Shown: one piece after another, positions 1 to 11,282 of the stretch
Numbering within the stretch: the stretch's first letter is position 1
Layout of the letters: every line of letters starts with the position of its first letter
Origin: Macrophomina tecta
Taxonomy: Eukaryota; Ascomycota; Dothideomycetes; Botryosphaeriales; Botryosphaeriaceae
Direction of reading: 5' to 3'
Assembly: GCA_024180945.1 (NCBI GenBank)
Contig: JAKSGN010000013.1
Span: forward strand, 715,073 to 779,072
DNA: 64,000 nucleotides
Position numbers and translations under genes: made by a program
The notes under the pieces: model-generated
The model's database searches: none
Seen by the model: the letters and a program-made list of their open reading frames with translations, nothing else
What the model was told of the DNA's origin: nothing

Positions 1-2829
1 GAAGGATTTGGATCCTTTACTCCAGGCTCCCCCGAGACCGGTTGCTGGCATCCCAAGACGTTCAAGAAGGCCGTCATCATCATCGTCGATGCGCTCCGCT
101 ACGACTTTACCGTTCCCTTCCAGCCCAAGGAAGGTGATTCCTCGCCGCATCATTTCCACAATGCTATTCCCGTCTTCTACGAAACTGCTTCGCGGCAGCC
201 AAACAATGCTTTTCTCCTCCCTTTCATCTCGGATCCGCCGACAACTACATTGCAGAGGTTGAAGGGTTTGACAACTGGCAATCTCCCTACATTCGTTGAT
301 GCGGGGTCGAACTTTGCTGGAACAGCCATTGAAGAGGACAACCTGATTGCACAGCTGAGGAATGCAAGCAAAAACATAGTGCACCTTGGTGACGACACCT
401 GGCACTCCTTGTTCCCTGGCTTTTTTGATCCAGAGCTTACTCGGCCATTCGATTCTTTCAACGTGTGGGATCTGCACACCGTTGATAATGGAGTTACTGA
501 ACATCTGTTCCCCTATCTGCGGCCGGAGTACACCCAGAAATGGGATGTTTTAATTGGTCATTTCCTCGGTATTGATCATGCTGGTCACCGTTACGGTCCG
601 GATCATCCCGCCATGACCGCCAAACTTCAGCAAATGGATGGTCTATTCCGCAAGGTCATTAATGCTATTGACGACGAGACGCTTCTGGTTGTCATGGGAG
701 ATCATGGTATGGACTCGAAGGGTGACCATGGCGGAGAGTCCGAAGACGAGGTTGAGGCAGCCCTCTGGATGTACTCGAAGAAGGGTGTCTTCGGTCGGAG
801 CTCGCCCGACTTCATCATACCTCCTGCAACCGCAAAAGAAAGGCCGCTTGCTCAGATCGATCTGGTCCCCACACTTTCTCTTCTCCTTGGTCTACCCATC
901 CCGTTCAACAACCTGGGCAAGCCAATCGAGGAAGCTTTCATTGGTCGTCGTGGTGATGATTTCCAGAATTTGGCTGTTGTTATCAGACTGACTGCTGCTC
1001 AAATCCATCGCTACCAGCACGAATATGCTCTGGCAAAAGGTATCGATCAAGCAGATGAGCTTCCTCGCCTTACTCTTTGGAATGCCGCCAATAAGGCTTG
1101 GGATACCATCAAGCAGACGAAAAGACCGACGCCACACCATTTCAAGCAAGCTTACGAGAAATTTGCCAACTACCAGAAGATCACTCTGAGTAGATGTCGT
1201 AGCCTTTGGGCTGAATTCCACGTGATTAGCATGTTCCAAGGAATCGGCATTCTCGCGTGCTCGCTGGCTATTCTTGTCATCTATGCCCGGGGCATTGACG
1301 GTGATCAAACGGATCTGACACCTATTCTTCTCTTCCGTGGCGTCAGCGGCCTCGTCTTCGGCGCTGGTGGTGGTGCCGCAGTTGGTTATCTCATTCCCTT
1401 CTTTGAGATTCGGCATTCTGCCGTCTTCGGTGCCGCTGTTTTTGCCATCGCCGGACTCGCATCATCCTTGTTGATTGCCAAGTTCAGGATCTCATCTCCT
1501 CTACCTCAGACTTTCTGGGGTTGGGTCAGCGTGGTACTTCCCTTGCTTCTTTCGGCCGGATTCGCATCAAACTCCTTCACCATCTGGGAAGATGAAATCC
1601 TCATGTACTTCCTCTGCACGTTTGGTTTTTTGTTCTTCGCATCATCCATGAGACAGGAAGCGCCGGAGGACCGCGTTCTTGGATGCACCCAGTCAGTCAT
1701 CTTCATTTCCTTGACTCGGCTGGCATCCTTCTCCAGACTTTGCCGCGAGGAGCAGATGCCGTACTGCAAGTCGACTTACTATTCATCGTCAAACTCCTCC
1801 ACGTCGGCCGTTTGGCAGTTAGCCATCCCCTTCCTGCTTTCAGCCGCTCTTCCCGAGGTCGTCAAGTCTTTCTACAATCGAACTAGGTCCTTCCAGAGTA
1901 TGGCACAGTTTTGGCTCGGTTTCTCCTTCCGTGTATGTCTCCTCCTCAGTGCTATTTTCTGGGCTTTTGACGCTGCCGATGACATGGATTATTTTGAATT
2001 CTCCAAGCAATCTCAAAAGGGTATCCGTGTCGTCTTCTCACGGGTCACTTTTGGCATCGCCCTGGGAGTTGGTTACATTGTCTACGCCTGGTGCACGCCA
2101 CTCCTCAAGATCGAGACGCATGAAGCCAAGCCCTCGGACGCCAACGACCCGGCCGTCGTTTCGCAGGACGGCCGCACATCCATCACCATCCTCGGCTACG
2201 CCAACATCCACGGCTCGCGCTACGCCCTTCTCATCACCGCCTGGGCCCTCGCCGTCGTGCACGTCCAGAAGCCCATGGGCGGCGGCTCCATCGCGGTTCT
2301 GCTCTGGCAGATCTTCTGCCTTCTCGAGATCGTTGACACCAATAAGCTGTCATCCACGGCCGTCGGCCCCACTGTCCTCGCCCTGCTCGGCTCCTTTCAC
2401 TTCTTCAAGACGGGCCACCAGGCCACGCTCGCCAGCATCCAGTGGGAATCAGCTTTCCTCCCCTTCAAGTCGATCCATTACCCCTGGTCTCCGCTGCTCG
2501 TCATTTTCAATACCTTTGGCGCCCAGATCCTCGCCGCCGTCGCCGTGCCCGCTATCGCTCTCTGGAAGCAGCCCCCGAAGAAGGGCTTGCTTGGTGATGT
2601 CGCGCAGGCAGTGGCTACGCATCTTCTGTTTTATGCGGGAGTGGCGCTAGCGACGACGTGTTGGGCGGGCCATCTCAGGAGGCATCTTATGCTGTACAGG
2701 ATCTTCAGCCCGCGTTTCATGATGGCGGGTTTGGTGCTGATTGTTGTTGATGTCGTGTCTGTATTTGTGGGTATTGGAGGCACGTGGTGGAGTTTTTTGA
2801 GTAATGCGGAAGTTTTTGGGTGGCTTTAG
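1..2829 (+). CDS. GPI13: GPI ethanolamine phosphate transferase 3 (5' partial)
   Basis: Adds ethanolamine phosphate to the third mannose of the GPI precursor in the ER membrane, the step before transfer to protein (PIG-O/Gpi13 family). One frame is open from base 1 to the TAG at 2827-2829, giving 942 visible residues; the true start lies upstream of the window, and the Met at 250 is internal because family motifs precede it. Visible residues 27-38 read VIIIVDALRYDF, the alkaline-phosphatase-like metal/nucleophile region; then TGNLPTFVDAGSNF, GHFLGIDHAGHRYGPDHP and MGDHGMDSKGDHGG, all hallmarks of the catalytic lumenal domain. The C-terminal half has many hydrophobic helices, as expected for this multi-pass enzyme. 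No intron is needed in the visible part. Convergent with the next gene. Confidence 0.95.
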   Translation, partial: EGFGSFTPGSPETGCWHPKTFKKAVIIIVDALRYDFTVPFQPKEGDSSPHHFHNAIPVFYETASRQPNNAFLLPFISDPPTTTLQRLKGLTTGNLPTFVDAGSNFAGTAIEEDNLIAQLRNASKNIVHLGDDTWHSLFPGFFDPELTRPFDSFNVWDLHTVDNGVTEHLFPYLRPEYTQKWDVLIGHFLGIDHAGHRYGPDHPAMTAKLQQMDGLFRKVINAIDDETLLVVMGDHGMDSKGDHGGESEDEVEAALWMYSKKGVFGRSSPDFIIPPATAKERPLAQIDLVPTLSLLLGLPIPFNNLGKPIEEAFIGRRGDDFQNLAVVIRLTAAQIHRYQHEYALAKGIDQADELPRLTLWNAANKAWDTIKQTKRPTPHHFKQAYEKFANYQKITLSRCRSLWAEFHVISMFQGIGILACSLAILVIYARGIDGDQTDLTPILLFRGVSGLVFGAGGGAAVGYLIPFFEIRHSAVFGAAVFAIAGLASSLLIAKFRISSPLPQTFWGWVSVVLPLLLSAGFASNSFTIWEDEILMYFLCTFGFLFFASSMRQEAPEDRVLGCTQSVIFISLTRLASFSRLCREEQMPYCKSTYYSSSNSSTSAVWQLAIPFLLSAALPEVVKSFYNRTRSFQSMAQFWLGFSFRVCLLLSAIFWAFDAADDMDYFEFSKQSQKGIRVVFSRVTFGIALGVGYIVYAWCTPLLKIETHEAKPSDANDPAVVSQDGRTSITILGYANIHGSRYALLITAWALAVVHVQKPMGGGSIAVLLWQIFCLLEIVDTNKLSSTAVGPTVLALLGSFHFFKTGHQATLASIQWESAFLPFKSIHYPWSPLLVIFNTFGAQILAAVAVPAIALWKQPPKKGLLGDVAQAVATHLLFYAGVALATTCWAGHLRRHLMLYRIFSPRFMMAGLVLIVVDVVSVFVGIGGTWWSFLSNAEVFGWL

Positions 2830-3338
2830 ACAGAAGTTGGAGTGGGCGCACGGTGACGGGACAGATTCAAATGTGCATTTGGTGGCTGTATGTTCTTTGA
2901 CAGATGCTCGGATGCGTACAACTACACTGTAAGGAATAATATTGTTCATGTTTGGGCATACAGAGAGCAATGAAGTATGACGGCTTTGGTCCACACTGAG
3001 GTCCAATTGGAGAGGTCTAAATGTTGCATCGTGAGGCAAATCATTCGTCGAATGCAAGCGACAGGATATCAACAGAGAATGCTTCAGCTGCCTCATGACC
3101 CTGAACAGCACAGTTACATGGGAGACGACATTCACGATAGTACGAGAAGACTTCCCACAACACATGAAATAAACGGGTCTGACCAGGAGCTAGGTCTTGC
3201 ATGTACTGTACCTAGCAGTAAGAATCCGCTCGCTTAGGACAAGATGAAATTCCCCTTTTCGAATGGGTATAATAGAAAGAAACACCGCCTTAACCGACCC
3301 CAGCCCAGCGCTGAATAAAACTGTGCCGAGACCCGCTA
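2830..3338. other. Convergent intergenic spacer
   Basis: About 0.5 kb between the 3' ends of GPI13 (+) and the MMtag gene (-). It should hold both 3' UTRs. Only short open frames are present and I see no motif worth naming. Confidence 0.6.
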
Positions 3339-4489
3339 TTAGCGAGAGTCGCTGCCAGGGCGAGAGCGGTGGTGGTCCGAGGCGTACGAGCCTTCGCGAG
3401 CTCTATCCCGATTCCCACGCTGCGGGTAGTAGTCGTCGCGGTTCTTTCCTCGGAAGCTATCCTCCTCATGGGAGTACTTGAGGCCATGGTGGCGGGGATG
3501 ACGCTGCTCCCTCTCATGACTTTCATCATGTTCACGACGGCGGTAGGGCTCAGGGGAGGCGTCACGACTGAGTTCACGGGGGCGACGGCGCTCCACCTTG
3601 TCCCTGCTGCGATCGCGACGGTGAGGGCGGCGCTCACGAGAACGGTTGCGCTCCCGCTCGCGCTCACCATGACGACGGAGGTGGCGGTAATCCTCACGAG
3701 AGCGGCTGCGTTCCCGGTCGCTGCGGTGATGACGAGGAGGCGAACGAGAGCTGGAATGGTGGCGGTGGCGACGTGGAGAACGAGATCGGGAACGGTGACG
3801 GCGATGGTGAGGCTTGTGGCGACGCTCATTGCGTTCCTTGGGGGTCTTACTAGGGATAGGGCTGGGGATTGCTGGGAGGCTCGGCTTAGGATTCAGCAGT
3901 TCTTCAACTCCCTCGTCGATGGGCCGGCCGAGAGCCTCGTTCAACGCTCTCCTTTCCCTGATTTGGGCTTCCTTGAATTCTTGCCTCAACTCGTCCTCGT
4001 CAACATTGGCGGAAGGCTTATCGCGAGCCCAGAACAGCTGGTCACGCCGGCGTTCAGAGCGACCGACGGCTGTTGTATGTTAGCTACGGGGACAGCAGTA
4101 TGACTCGGGAGAAGCGAAGAAAGGCAAAAGGTGGTATAATTGGGGGCGAGAAAACTTACGAGCAAGAATGGAATGGCCTAGATAGTTCTCTCTATGATTG
4201 GAGCTACGGATACCCTCGACATCGACATTGTCTCCGATGGCTTGGGAACCTCTGACGGGTTCGTTAGCGGCGTGATTGACCCGGTGTTGAGCCTGCGTGA
4301 CAGGATTCAGAGGCTCAGCCATGCGCTGGAACTTTGAGAGCTCCATATGCTGGTACTCGGGCAAATCTGAAAGGAAGTGCTTGTAATGTATCGACAATGC
4401 AAGCGGAGACGAGATGGTGGTGGCCGGGGTAAATATTGGTTGGCGGCTTACCTGGAGCCCTCTTTACGGACGGACTGGACCAAGTCCAT
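3339..4489 (-). CDS. MMtag-domain protein with RS-rich tail (three exons)
   Basis: Model complement(join(3339..4069,4160..4251,4452..4489)), 286 residues. Exon 1 gives MDLVQSVRKEGSR; exon 2 adds SSNHRENYLGHSILA; exon 3 begins with PVGRSERRRDQLFWARDK. Together these match the conserved N-terminal block of multiple-myeloma-tumour-associated protein 2 (MMtag) proteins, in which RENYLGHS is followed by APVGRW and WYAK. Introns of 200 and 90 nt have GTAAGC and GTAAGT donors. The exon 2 acceptor was chosen as the one restoring SRG and avoiding the in-frame stop that follows the earlier acceptor. The remainder is a long Arg/Ser/His-rich tail (RSRSRSPRRHRHH-type), as in splicing-associated nuclear proteins. 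Molecular function is not established; a role near pre-mRNA processing is inference. Start at 4489 is supported by conserved MDLVQSVRKEGSR. Confidence 0.85.
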
Positions 4490-4706
4490 GGACGAGCAGC
4501 TGGGAGAGTGAGGTGAATGTTTGACGAGTCAGATGCAAGGGCGCGATGGAGCGATCGACGAGAGTGAATGTGTGGAGGAGAGATGCGACGCATAACGGGA
4601 CATCAACGGCGCTAGGCCCAAGCTTTCTCTAACGATTCTCAGCCCTACGCTCGCCCGCCGACCTCTCTTCATCATCTCATCCGAACCCCAGCCAAAGCTC
4701 CTCGCC
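4490..4706. promoter_or_regulatory. Short divergent promoter, MMtag gene / MED6
   Basis: Only 217 bp separate the two ATGs, which face away from each other, so both 5' UTRs and core promoters must be shared or overlapping. Pyrimidine-rich stretches lie close to the MED6 ATG. No TATA box is evident. Confidence 0.6.
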
Positions 4707-5852
4707 ATGGCCCAAATCCAAGAGACCCCGCTCGATGAGCGCCAATGGCGGAGCCCGCTTGCCCTTGCCAACCTGCAGCAACACTTCGGCGGCTTGAGTT
4801 CAAAGGTTGTCCACCTGTACTTTATGGAGTCCGACTTCTTCGACCGCACCGCCAACAACTGGGCCCTGTTCAAGCAACACGGAGGCGAGGATTGGTTGGT
4901 CGATCGACACAAATTCGAGGCAAAACTGCGCGAAATGGCGGGGCTCGAGTTCATGGTCGTGGCCGAGCCCGAACGCCGTCCAGATGGCACGGATACTGGC
5001 ATCTATATCTTCCGGAAACAGGACCGCAAGAAACGCCCCGGCCAGGAGGATGTAATAACCGTGCTGGGTACCTACTACCTGATTGGGGAGAACATCTACC
5101 AAGCCGCTTCTCTGGAAGACATCATCGGCAACAAGATTGTACTTTCTGCCCGTTCGTCTGCCTCGTGAAACGCTAACGTCATGCTTCAGCTTGCTGCCAC
5201 CACCTCCTTGGCCAAATTCTTCTCCGTCGCTTCCTCGCTCCCCATATACATTTCCGGCCGCGGCTATACCTATTTTCCGCCTTCCATGTCGCTCAAGCAA
5301 AACACTGCTTCTGCCAATGCTTCCCGCCGATCAAGCCGTGCCGGTAGCCCTACTGGAGAGACTTCCTCGGTCATGGATATGGGTGATGGTCCGGGTTCTT
5401 CCCAAGGCCGAGCCAGTGACTCGCAACAACCGCAAAAGGCGAAGAGCACAAATGCTGCTGCGGCAGCTACATCAATGGGTGCGCTGTCAACGTCCTTCCA
5501 CCTTTTTAAGTCCTACAAGGACGAATTCATGGATATCAACCCAATCATTGGCGAGCCCGGTTCGTTCCATTTCAGCGCCACAACACGTCATGTTCAGCAG
5601 ACACAAAGCAAGCAGGCTGAAGCTGCGGCCGCGGCGGCTGCTGCAAAAGCTTCCGCAGCAAATGCAGATGGGACGAAGACGGACAGCAAGCCGGGTACAC
5701 CTGCTCTGGCTACCAGTCCCGATCTCCCCACAGCTGGTCCTGTTCTCGCTAAGAAGCCAGCGAAGGTTAAGAGAAGCAAGAGCAGAGCAGGAACTGCCCC
5801 GACCAGCCCTATTAGCCCAACAGCGGGTGCTACTCCTGGCAAGGCTCTGTAG
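4707..5852 (+). CDS. MED6: Mediator complex subunit 6 (two exons)
   Basis: Head-module subunit of Mediator, linking activators to RNA polymerase II in the nucleus. Model join(4707..5138,5190..5852), 364 residues. Exon 1 encodes the conserved Med6 block: QWRSPLALANLQQHFGG, VVHLYFMESDFFDRTANN, LEFMVVAEPERRPDGTDTG, then ITVLGTYYLIGENIYQAASL and DIIGNKI. The 51 nt intron (GTACTT donor, CTAAC branch, TTCAG acceptor) falls before LAATTSLAKFFSVASSLP, which continues the family helix. The C-terminal 200 residues are Ala/Ser/Thr/Lys-rich and low complexity, including an Ala-rich run near 5620-5660, so the protein is somewhat longer than the conserved core. The start at 4707 is the first ATG in frame with that core. 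Confidence 0.93.
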
Positions 5853-7364
5853 GTGGAGAGGCTGCTTGCCGACGTAGTAAAGGGCGGTGTGACAACGATT
5901 TTCCATAGCGACGGCGTTGGGAGGGGCATGATGATAATTGATACCCAGTGATTTCTTCGACTTCTGGAACTAGATCTTGTGTGACAGTCTGTGCTTTCTC
6001 CGGCCAATGTTACTGCATGTGGATCTTGAAGGGCTACTTGACCCTCCATCGCGACGTGGTGGACTAATACGTTCCCTTTATTTCTGGTGATTGAACAGAG
6101 CGACGCATCTTTTGACGGGTACCAGTGGACAAATCAGTCACATCTTCAAGAATGCACAGTCTGTGATGGCTGATGTTTCTCAGCTCAAAGCCCATTGAAT
6201 GCGAGAGTTTTCATTAGCTAAATTAGATGTACATTATAGGACGAGCTCGCAGCAATGACAGCGTCGGAAATGAGATGCTGCACCGAAGCACAACCCTTTC
6301 CCGCCCCCAAAAGAAAGAGAAAAAAAGAGACACATCGGTTGAAACAAGCCCGAACTGGCGGCCTAGTCTCCAGGGATGAGGAGGAAGGCGTCGGCGGCGG
6401 CGGTGATGAGGCCAGCGTTCTTGATGTGGACCTGACGCGAATCCTTCAGCACCGCCGCACCGCTACCGTGAACGCTGCCGGAACTGCGAGTCGTGTCCAC
6501 TTGTGTGTGGGAATTTTCTTTCTTTTTTTTGTTTTTCGCTGTCGTGGTCTATCAGTAACATACGGTACTTGCTGAATGAGGAGTGTCGTGGGCTTACAAT
6601 GTGCCGGAAGAAAAGAAGTGCGCTCCTGTTTTATTTCTTCGTTTGCGGGTGGACGCTAGTATGCGTGTGTGAAAGGTGTCAGCAAGAGCCAGAGAAGGGG
6701 TGGAAAAGTATGGCGGGTTTACATAGGTCAAAAACAAGCGCAGCTGTCAGTCAAGAGGGTAGATGGGAATGAGCCCGTCACGTGCAGAGTGTCCTCGATG
6801 AGCTCGTGTAATCTGCAAGCCACACAAGCATCACCGGACAGCAGTGTCATGTATTTCTTTGGTTGGAGCAGAAACAAGTCAGTTGTTTCTTCCGCTATGA
6901 AGGCTCACGGTTATAGGCTTTCCAGCATGCAATTCACGTACGAGCTAGAACACTGTCGGCAATGATGATTTATCCCAACAGCGAGTTGCACTTCCCATTT
7001 TCCCTGCCATTCTCAACAGTTCTGCACTATGCGCCTTCTATTGCAAGGACACAGCAAGCCACTATATCAGCCTTTTCATTCCCCAATACCACCCAGACGT
7101 CTTGATGAAACACGAATTAGCTTCGTTCGCACAGCAAGGAATTCATGACTCACCAGCTCGTTTCACCCGACCAACCTCTCTGCCACCGAGGTGAAGGCCA
7201 CATCCTCCCATGCTCCCAGGAAGTGCTCTCGGAGCTGCTTGAGCGATGGATGCCAATTCTTCACTTACTCAGCACGACGCCAGCATCAGCTTTCTTTCAG
7301 CCAATGACCGAGCCCACGACCACACGTGGTCAGTCTTCAGAAGCACTTGTATCGCCATGGAAAC
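5853..7364. other. Gene-poor stretch
   Basis: About 1.5 kb downstream of MED6. Open frames are short and overlap on both strands, with no recognisable protein motif. Expected to contain the MED6 3' UTR; otherwise I see nothing. Confidence 0.5.
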
Positions 7365-7998
7365 ACGGATAAGGATTCCATTACTGAGAAAGCCACAGGA
7401 AAGCCGCGTCAAAGGCCAACAAATGCGGCCACTTCGTCGACATCCAGCAGATGCTCAGGCACGGCACCTGCAATCAATTCCCGGTAATCTCGCCGTCTTG
7501 GTGCGGACACCGTCTCAAATTCTAAAAGAACCGTGATCACGCTGCGAGAGGCTACCAATATCTTACGAGCGCTGGGTGGTCGAGGCTCGCTGGTGGATGC
7601 CAAAGCGCCGGAGGACGGTATGTTGGACGTAGCCAGACCAAAAAAAAAAAAAAAAAAGAATTGACCTAGACAAGCAGCCTGGCGCTCAGAAATCTTGGGA
7701 TCTGGCAGGTCTTAAGGTTGCCAAGATCTGAACACATGCATGCAACGAAGGCGTTGATGTCGAACTGGCACCGGATGGTGCAAACGAGGTAACCGCCGTC
7801 TTATCAGAAAACAAGGAAATCACTGGCGAGCCAAGCGCTTCTACTACTGTTAATGCCTACGAAGAAGAAATGAATAGCGACATTCCAAGAAAAACCTCGT
7901 CTGATATCTCTATCATGGGCTATGAACAGAGCGACAAGGGCCTTCTTTGGCAGGACATATCGGATCCAGGGCCGTTCTTACGAATCGGAGTGAATTAA
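7365..7998 (+). pseudogene. Decayed coding remnant, family unknown
   Basis: Not recognised. Two stretches read like genuine protein but are broken. One frame from 7365 gives SITEKATGKPRQRPTNAATS, is stopped by TAA at 7485-7487, and continues in frame as RTVITLREATNILRALGGRG to a GTATGT donor-like site at 7618. A second frame covers about 7,690-7,998: KSWDLAGLKVAKI, an in-frame TGA, then VELAPDGANEVTAVLSENK and an acidic Ser-rich segment ending DPGPFLRIGVN at TAA 7996-7998. An A17-type homopolymer near 7,641 lies between them. Two internal stops and no credible start argue for a pseudogene; an unresolved multi-intron gene is the alternative. Confidence 0.35.
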
Positions 7999-8487
7999 CA
8001 TTCGATTATGTTCCGTTCTATATACGAAAAGAAGCTTGAGGGAGAAATGAGAAACATAATGAGAGAGCGCTATTTAATAGCCTCGGACTAATAAGTCGCG
8101 TGCTCAGTCTTCCGACTTCGAACAGCCGCGGTATCAAAAAAAGGAATCCTCTCAGGAGCTACGTCGTAATTTAAGCGGATACCATGACTGAATTGTTCCA
8201 AAGCGCGGGAAGTTGGTTATTGCAGGCTCTGAGGTTGCGTATTTTTAGTGTTGTGGAAGACGGTGTGAAATTAGCAGGCCATGGGAGTCAATCGAAAGCA
8301 CTGTAGTCATTCTTCGGTCGATAACGGCCACGGGGAGGCATAAGTGTTGCAGTGAATCAGCCAATTGACCCATTAACTCGAGAGCGCACTAAGACTGATT
8401 GACCAGCCAGATTTTGGTTGACTGAACGCCAATAATATCCCAACCACACCTGCCACAGAAACCGACTTAGCCTTATCCAACTCCTCT

Positions 8488-9319
8488 TTACCACCAACTT
8501 TTCCTTATTCTCCCTAGTTGAAGTTGGTACTCCAACTTCTTGGCTTCCGTCTCCAACTGCTTCCTCTCCAACTTTTGCTGACGCTCCTGCGCCTGAATAC
8601 GGCGTAGCCTTACCTTCAACTCGGCCTCCACCAAGTTTCCCGGAGATCTGGTTGCGGGGATCAAGGAAAGGCCTGGAGAACGGCACGCCTCTTTGGCCGA
8701 CAGAGAAGCCGAGCTTCCCGACTTCTCCGCATGACGCTTATATCTCACAAGGGGACTGGAGGCGGACGGAGGAAAAGAGATCGGTTCAGAAAAGTCGGAG
8801 ATGGTAGAGAGCTCTCCTCGATCCTTCTTCTCGGTGGTGGAAATGATGCGGCTCCCCGCTTTGTCCATAGTCCCAAGCTGTTGTGGCCGCTCTGTGTGTA
8901 TATCAGTTTCTCCATGAAATCCCCGGAAAACAGAACTTACCGCGAGAGTGGTAGAGGAGCGTGAACATATATCGTTCTCCGTGTAGATCGCCGGAGCGCT
9001 TGAAGGGAATGGATTTATCATGCTTGAGAATTTGATGGGACAGTTAGTTGCCCACGGTCCTGAGGGCGCTGATTGAAGTAAACCCGTCCCCTGATAGGGA
9101 TTCCCGCTGGAGAATGTACTTGGCGTGATGGGCAATTCCCTTGAGATGATCCGCAAGGGAGACAACACCATCAAGAGCGAGACTCCAACTCGTCGACATT
9201 AACGGGGTCAGCATTCTGACGCCCACGCTGGACGGGCCTCCGAAGCTGCTCATGTTGCCAGAACGCGCCTTCAGCTCCGATTTCTTGAAATACTTGTCCT
9301 TGTCCTCATCTACAGACAC
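8488..9319 (-). pseudogene. Interrupted gene with C-terminal coiled coil, family unknown
   Basis: Not recognised. On the minus strand one frame gives SVDEDKDKYFKKSELKARSG, then LALDGVVSLADHLKGIAHHA, meets a TAA at 9044-9046 and continues in the same frame as LSHQILKHDKSIPFKRSG and ERYMFTLLYHSR. A clean 49 nt intron (8892..8940, GTAAGT donor, ACACAG acceptor) joins this to an exon running to the stop at 8488. That exon ends in a charged heptad-like segment (LKVRLRRIQAQERQQKLERK). The TAA is explained by a single C-to-T change from CAA. Upstream, 9,325-9,720, the same strand carries further protein-like sequence (MRLRYGSQYYTSTCPDIRLW) with several stops and a probable frameshift. I read the whole as one decaying gene. 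Confidence 0.4.
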
Positions 9320-9989
9320 ATTTTCAGTGTCATTTTACAGTTGGAAGAGAAATGCGCCTACGAATCAGCACATCTTCGAAACAAAGCTTTCAGTTCACCC
9401 ACTCGCCACCGATTTGTACCATGAAGTCTCGTAAGATGTACTCGACATGCTTGCGTCCGGATAGGGGTCTTCTTGCGAAGATACACATCAGGTTCATCAC
9501 GCGTGCCTAACCACAGGCGAATATCCGGGCAGGTTGACGTGTAATATTGGGAACCGTAGCGGAGGCGCATATGGGCCTAGAAGCATTCGTTGGTCATGGC
9601 GTGGATGTAGCTTTGCTGGTTCTGAGACGGGGGCTTCTGGATCTGGCCTAGGAGGATGTATGTACTTCATATGCTTTGTTGGCTGGGGCCACCACTTCAG
9701 AGGAAGATCTCGATGTCTTCGTTACGCATGATGTATGGTGCCACGTTCTGGTGGCGGTGAAGGGGAAAATCCGTGTTCTGTGGTGGAGGTGAAGAGAGAA
9801 GATCTGATGGAAATGTAAGAAGGAGATATTGCGTGCAAGAGCATGCAAAATGTGAGAGAAACACGCTCTATTATGGACCCTGAGCCCACTGAACCGAAGT
9901 GGGAAACCGCTGATGTAGAAGGTGAAGAAAGAGGGAGCCGCGCTGTCTCGCACTCTTGCGGGCTACCTTCGGCATAACGCTGCTTCATT

Positions 9990-11282
9990 TATAAGTCACT
10001 CAAGGGGAACTTGAGCGTCCGTTGAGATGTCAACGCTACTAAACATTTAGAACTATTACATAAGGGCCAAGGCTTTAAATAGCCATGCGCAACCGTCCTG
10101 ACGCGAGGCGGGCTCTCCAGCGATTCACTGCACTATCAGAACACCGGAGAGCATCCGAGAAGATGCGGGGGTAAGTTTCCCGCCGGAAGTAGCCATCCAA
10201 GACTGGGATTCCAGCGAGTCTGCGCCATAAGGAGGGCATTCCCTCCTAGACGTCAGGTCATTCACAACCATCTTCTCTTCAGACATGCCTCAGTCACAAG
10301 AAGCAACAGAATCAACGTCAATCTTGCATTTGAAAGCAAACATGTATGCGTCAACGCATTCGTACGTAAGCAGGAAGATACGACCGGCAAGAGAAAGCCC
10401 TCATGAACCCCCACTCTTGGCTTCTTCCTTCAAATGACATCTCTCCGATACCCATCATTCTATTCTTCACTCTTACAAGACACGTGATTCCGATGCAACC
10501 AAAAAAGCGTTCCAATGTTGTTCCAATGCAATAAGTCTTAACCTACGCAGTGTGACAGCAAGGAAAGAAAGAGTAAAGAGGCGAAGAAGAAAGAAAAGTG
10601 GGGAACCAGCGTATGTTGATAGAGTAATAGCAGAGTAATCCGTGGTGAATGTTTTCCCAAGAATATGCATCTCATCCTGTTCTTCGTTCACCTGCCTCCC
10701 ACTCACCTTGTAAAGACCAGAGAAAGGAAATGGAAAGTCGCTGTTGGGATTAAAAGGAAAATGTAGGAGGTTGGGTGTATGGCTCAAAGGCTGGAAGAGG
10801 GAATAAAGTAGAGTAAGGGTAGAATGTAAAAACTAGCCGAAAACTTAAGCACCTTGAACGCGCACACGCTATGCCAAGGGAAACTCACGCGATGACGACT
10901 GATAACAAAGACAGGAATAAAGAAGCAAAGACGCGCGATATTCGAGCAAAAGGTTGTGTGTTCGTTTGCAGGAATGCCAGTAAGTAAGCGGCCAATTCTA
11001 AGTTACCTCTCTTATCTAGCCCTACGAGCTGATGCGCTTGGAGGTACAGAGAGAAAGAAACAAAACATTAAGCCAAATTAACAAGAAACAAGGAGTAGCC
11101 TATGGACAGGGTGCATAGTCAGGAGAGTACTTCCAGACAAAGTTGGTATTTTCGGGGGTGGGGAGTAAGTGTGGGTATCTGGATCAAATTTAAAGGCGAA
11201 AGAGAACCAGGAAAAAACGATCCGCGGAAGAGGCAGCGACCAAGGGGTATTTTTGAAGAGAAATTACGCCGCAGCTCCGGAA
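9990..11282. other. Intergenic region downstream of the formin
   Basis: About 1.3 kb with no convincing gene on either strand. It should hold the 3' UTR of the formin, which is transcribed leftward into it. Short purine-rich runs only. Confidence 0.5.

Noticed and set aside
1931..2650. 239-codon frame inside GPI13
   Set aside because: Alternative-frame shadow within a GC-rich part of a clear gene.
3369..4103. 244-codon frame on the + strand
   Set aside because: Antisense shadow of the RS-rich exon of the MMtag gene; Arg/Ser codons give long complementary frames.
4252..4451. Alternative acceptor at the ATTTGCCCGAG sequence near 4,360 for MMtag exon 2
   Set aside because: It leads to an in-frame TGA after about 15 residues and loses the conserved SRG link, while the acceptor at 4,252 restores the family motif.
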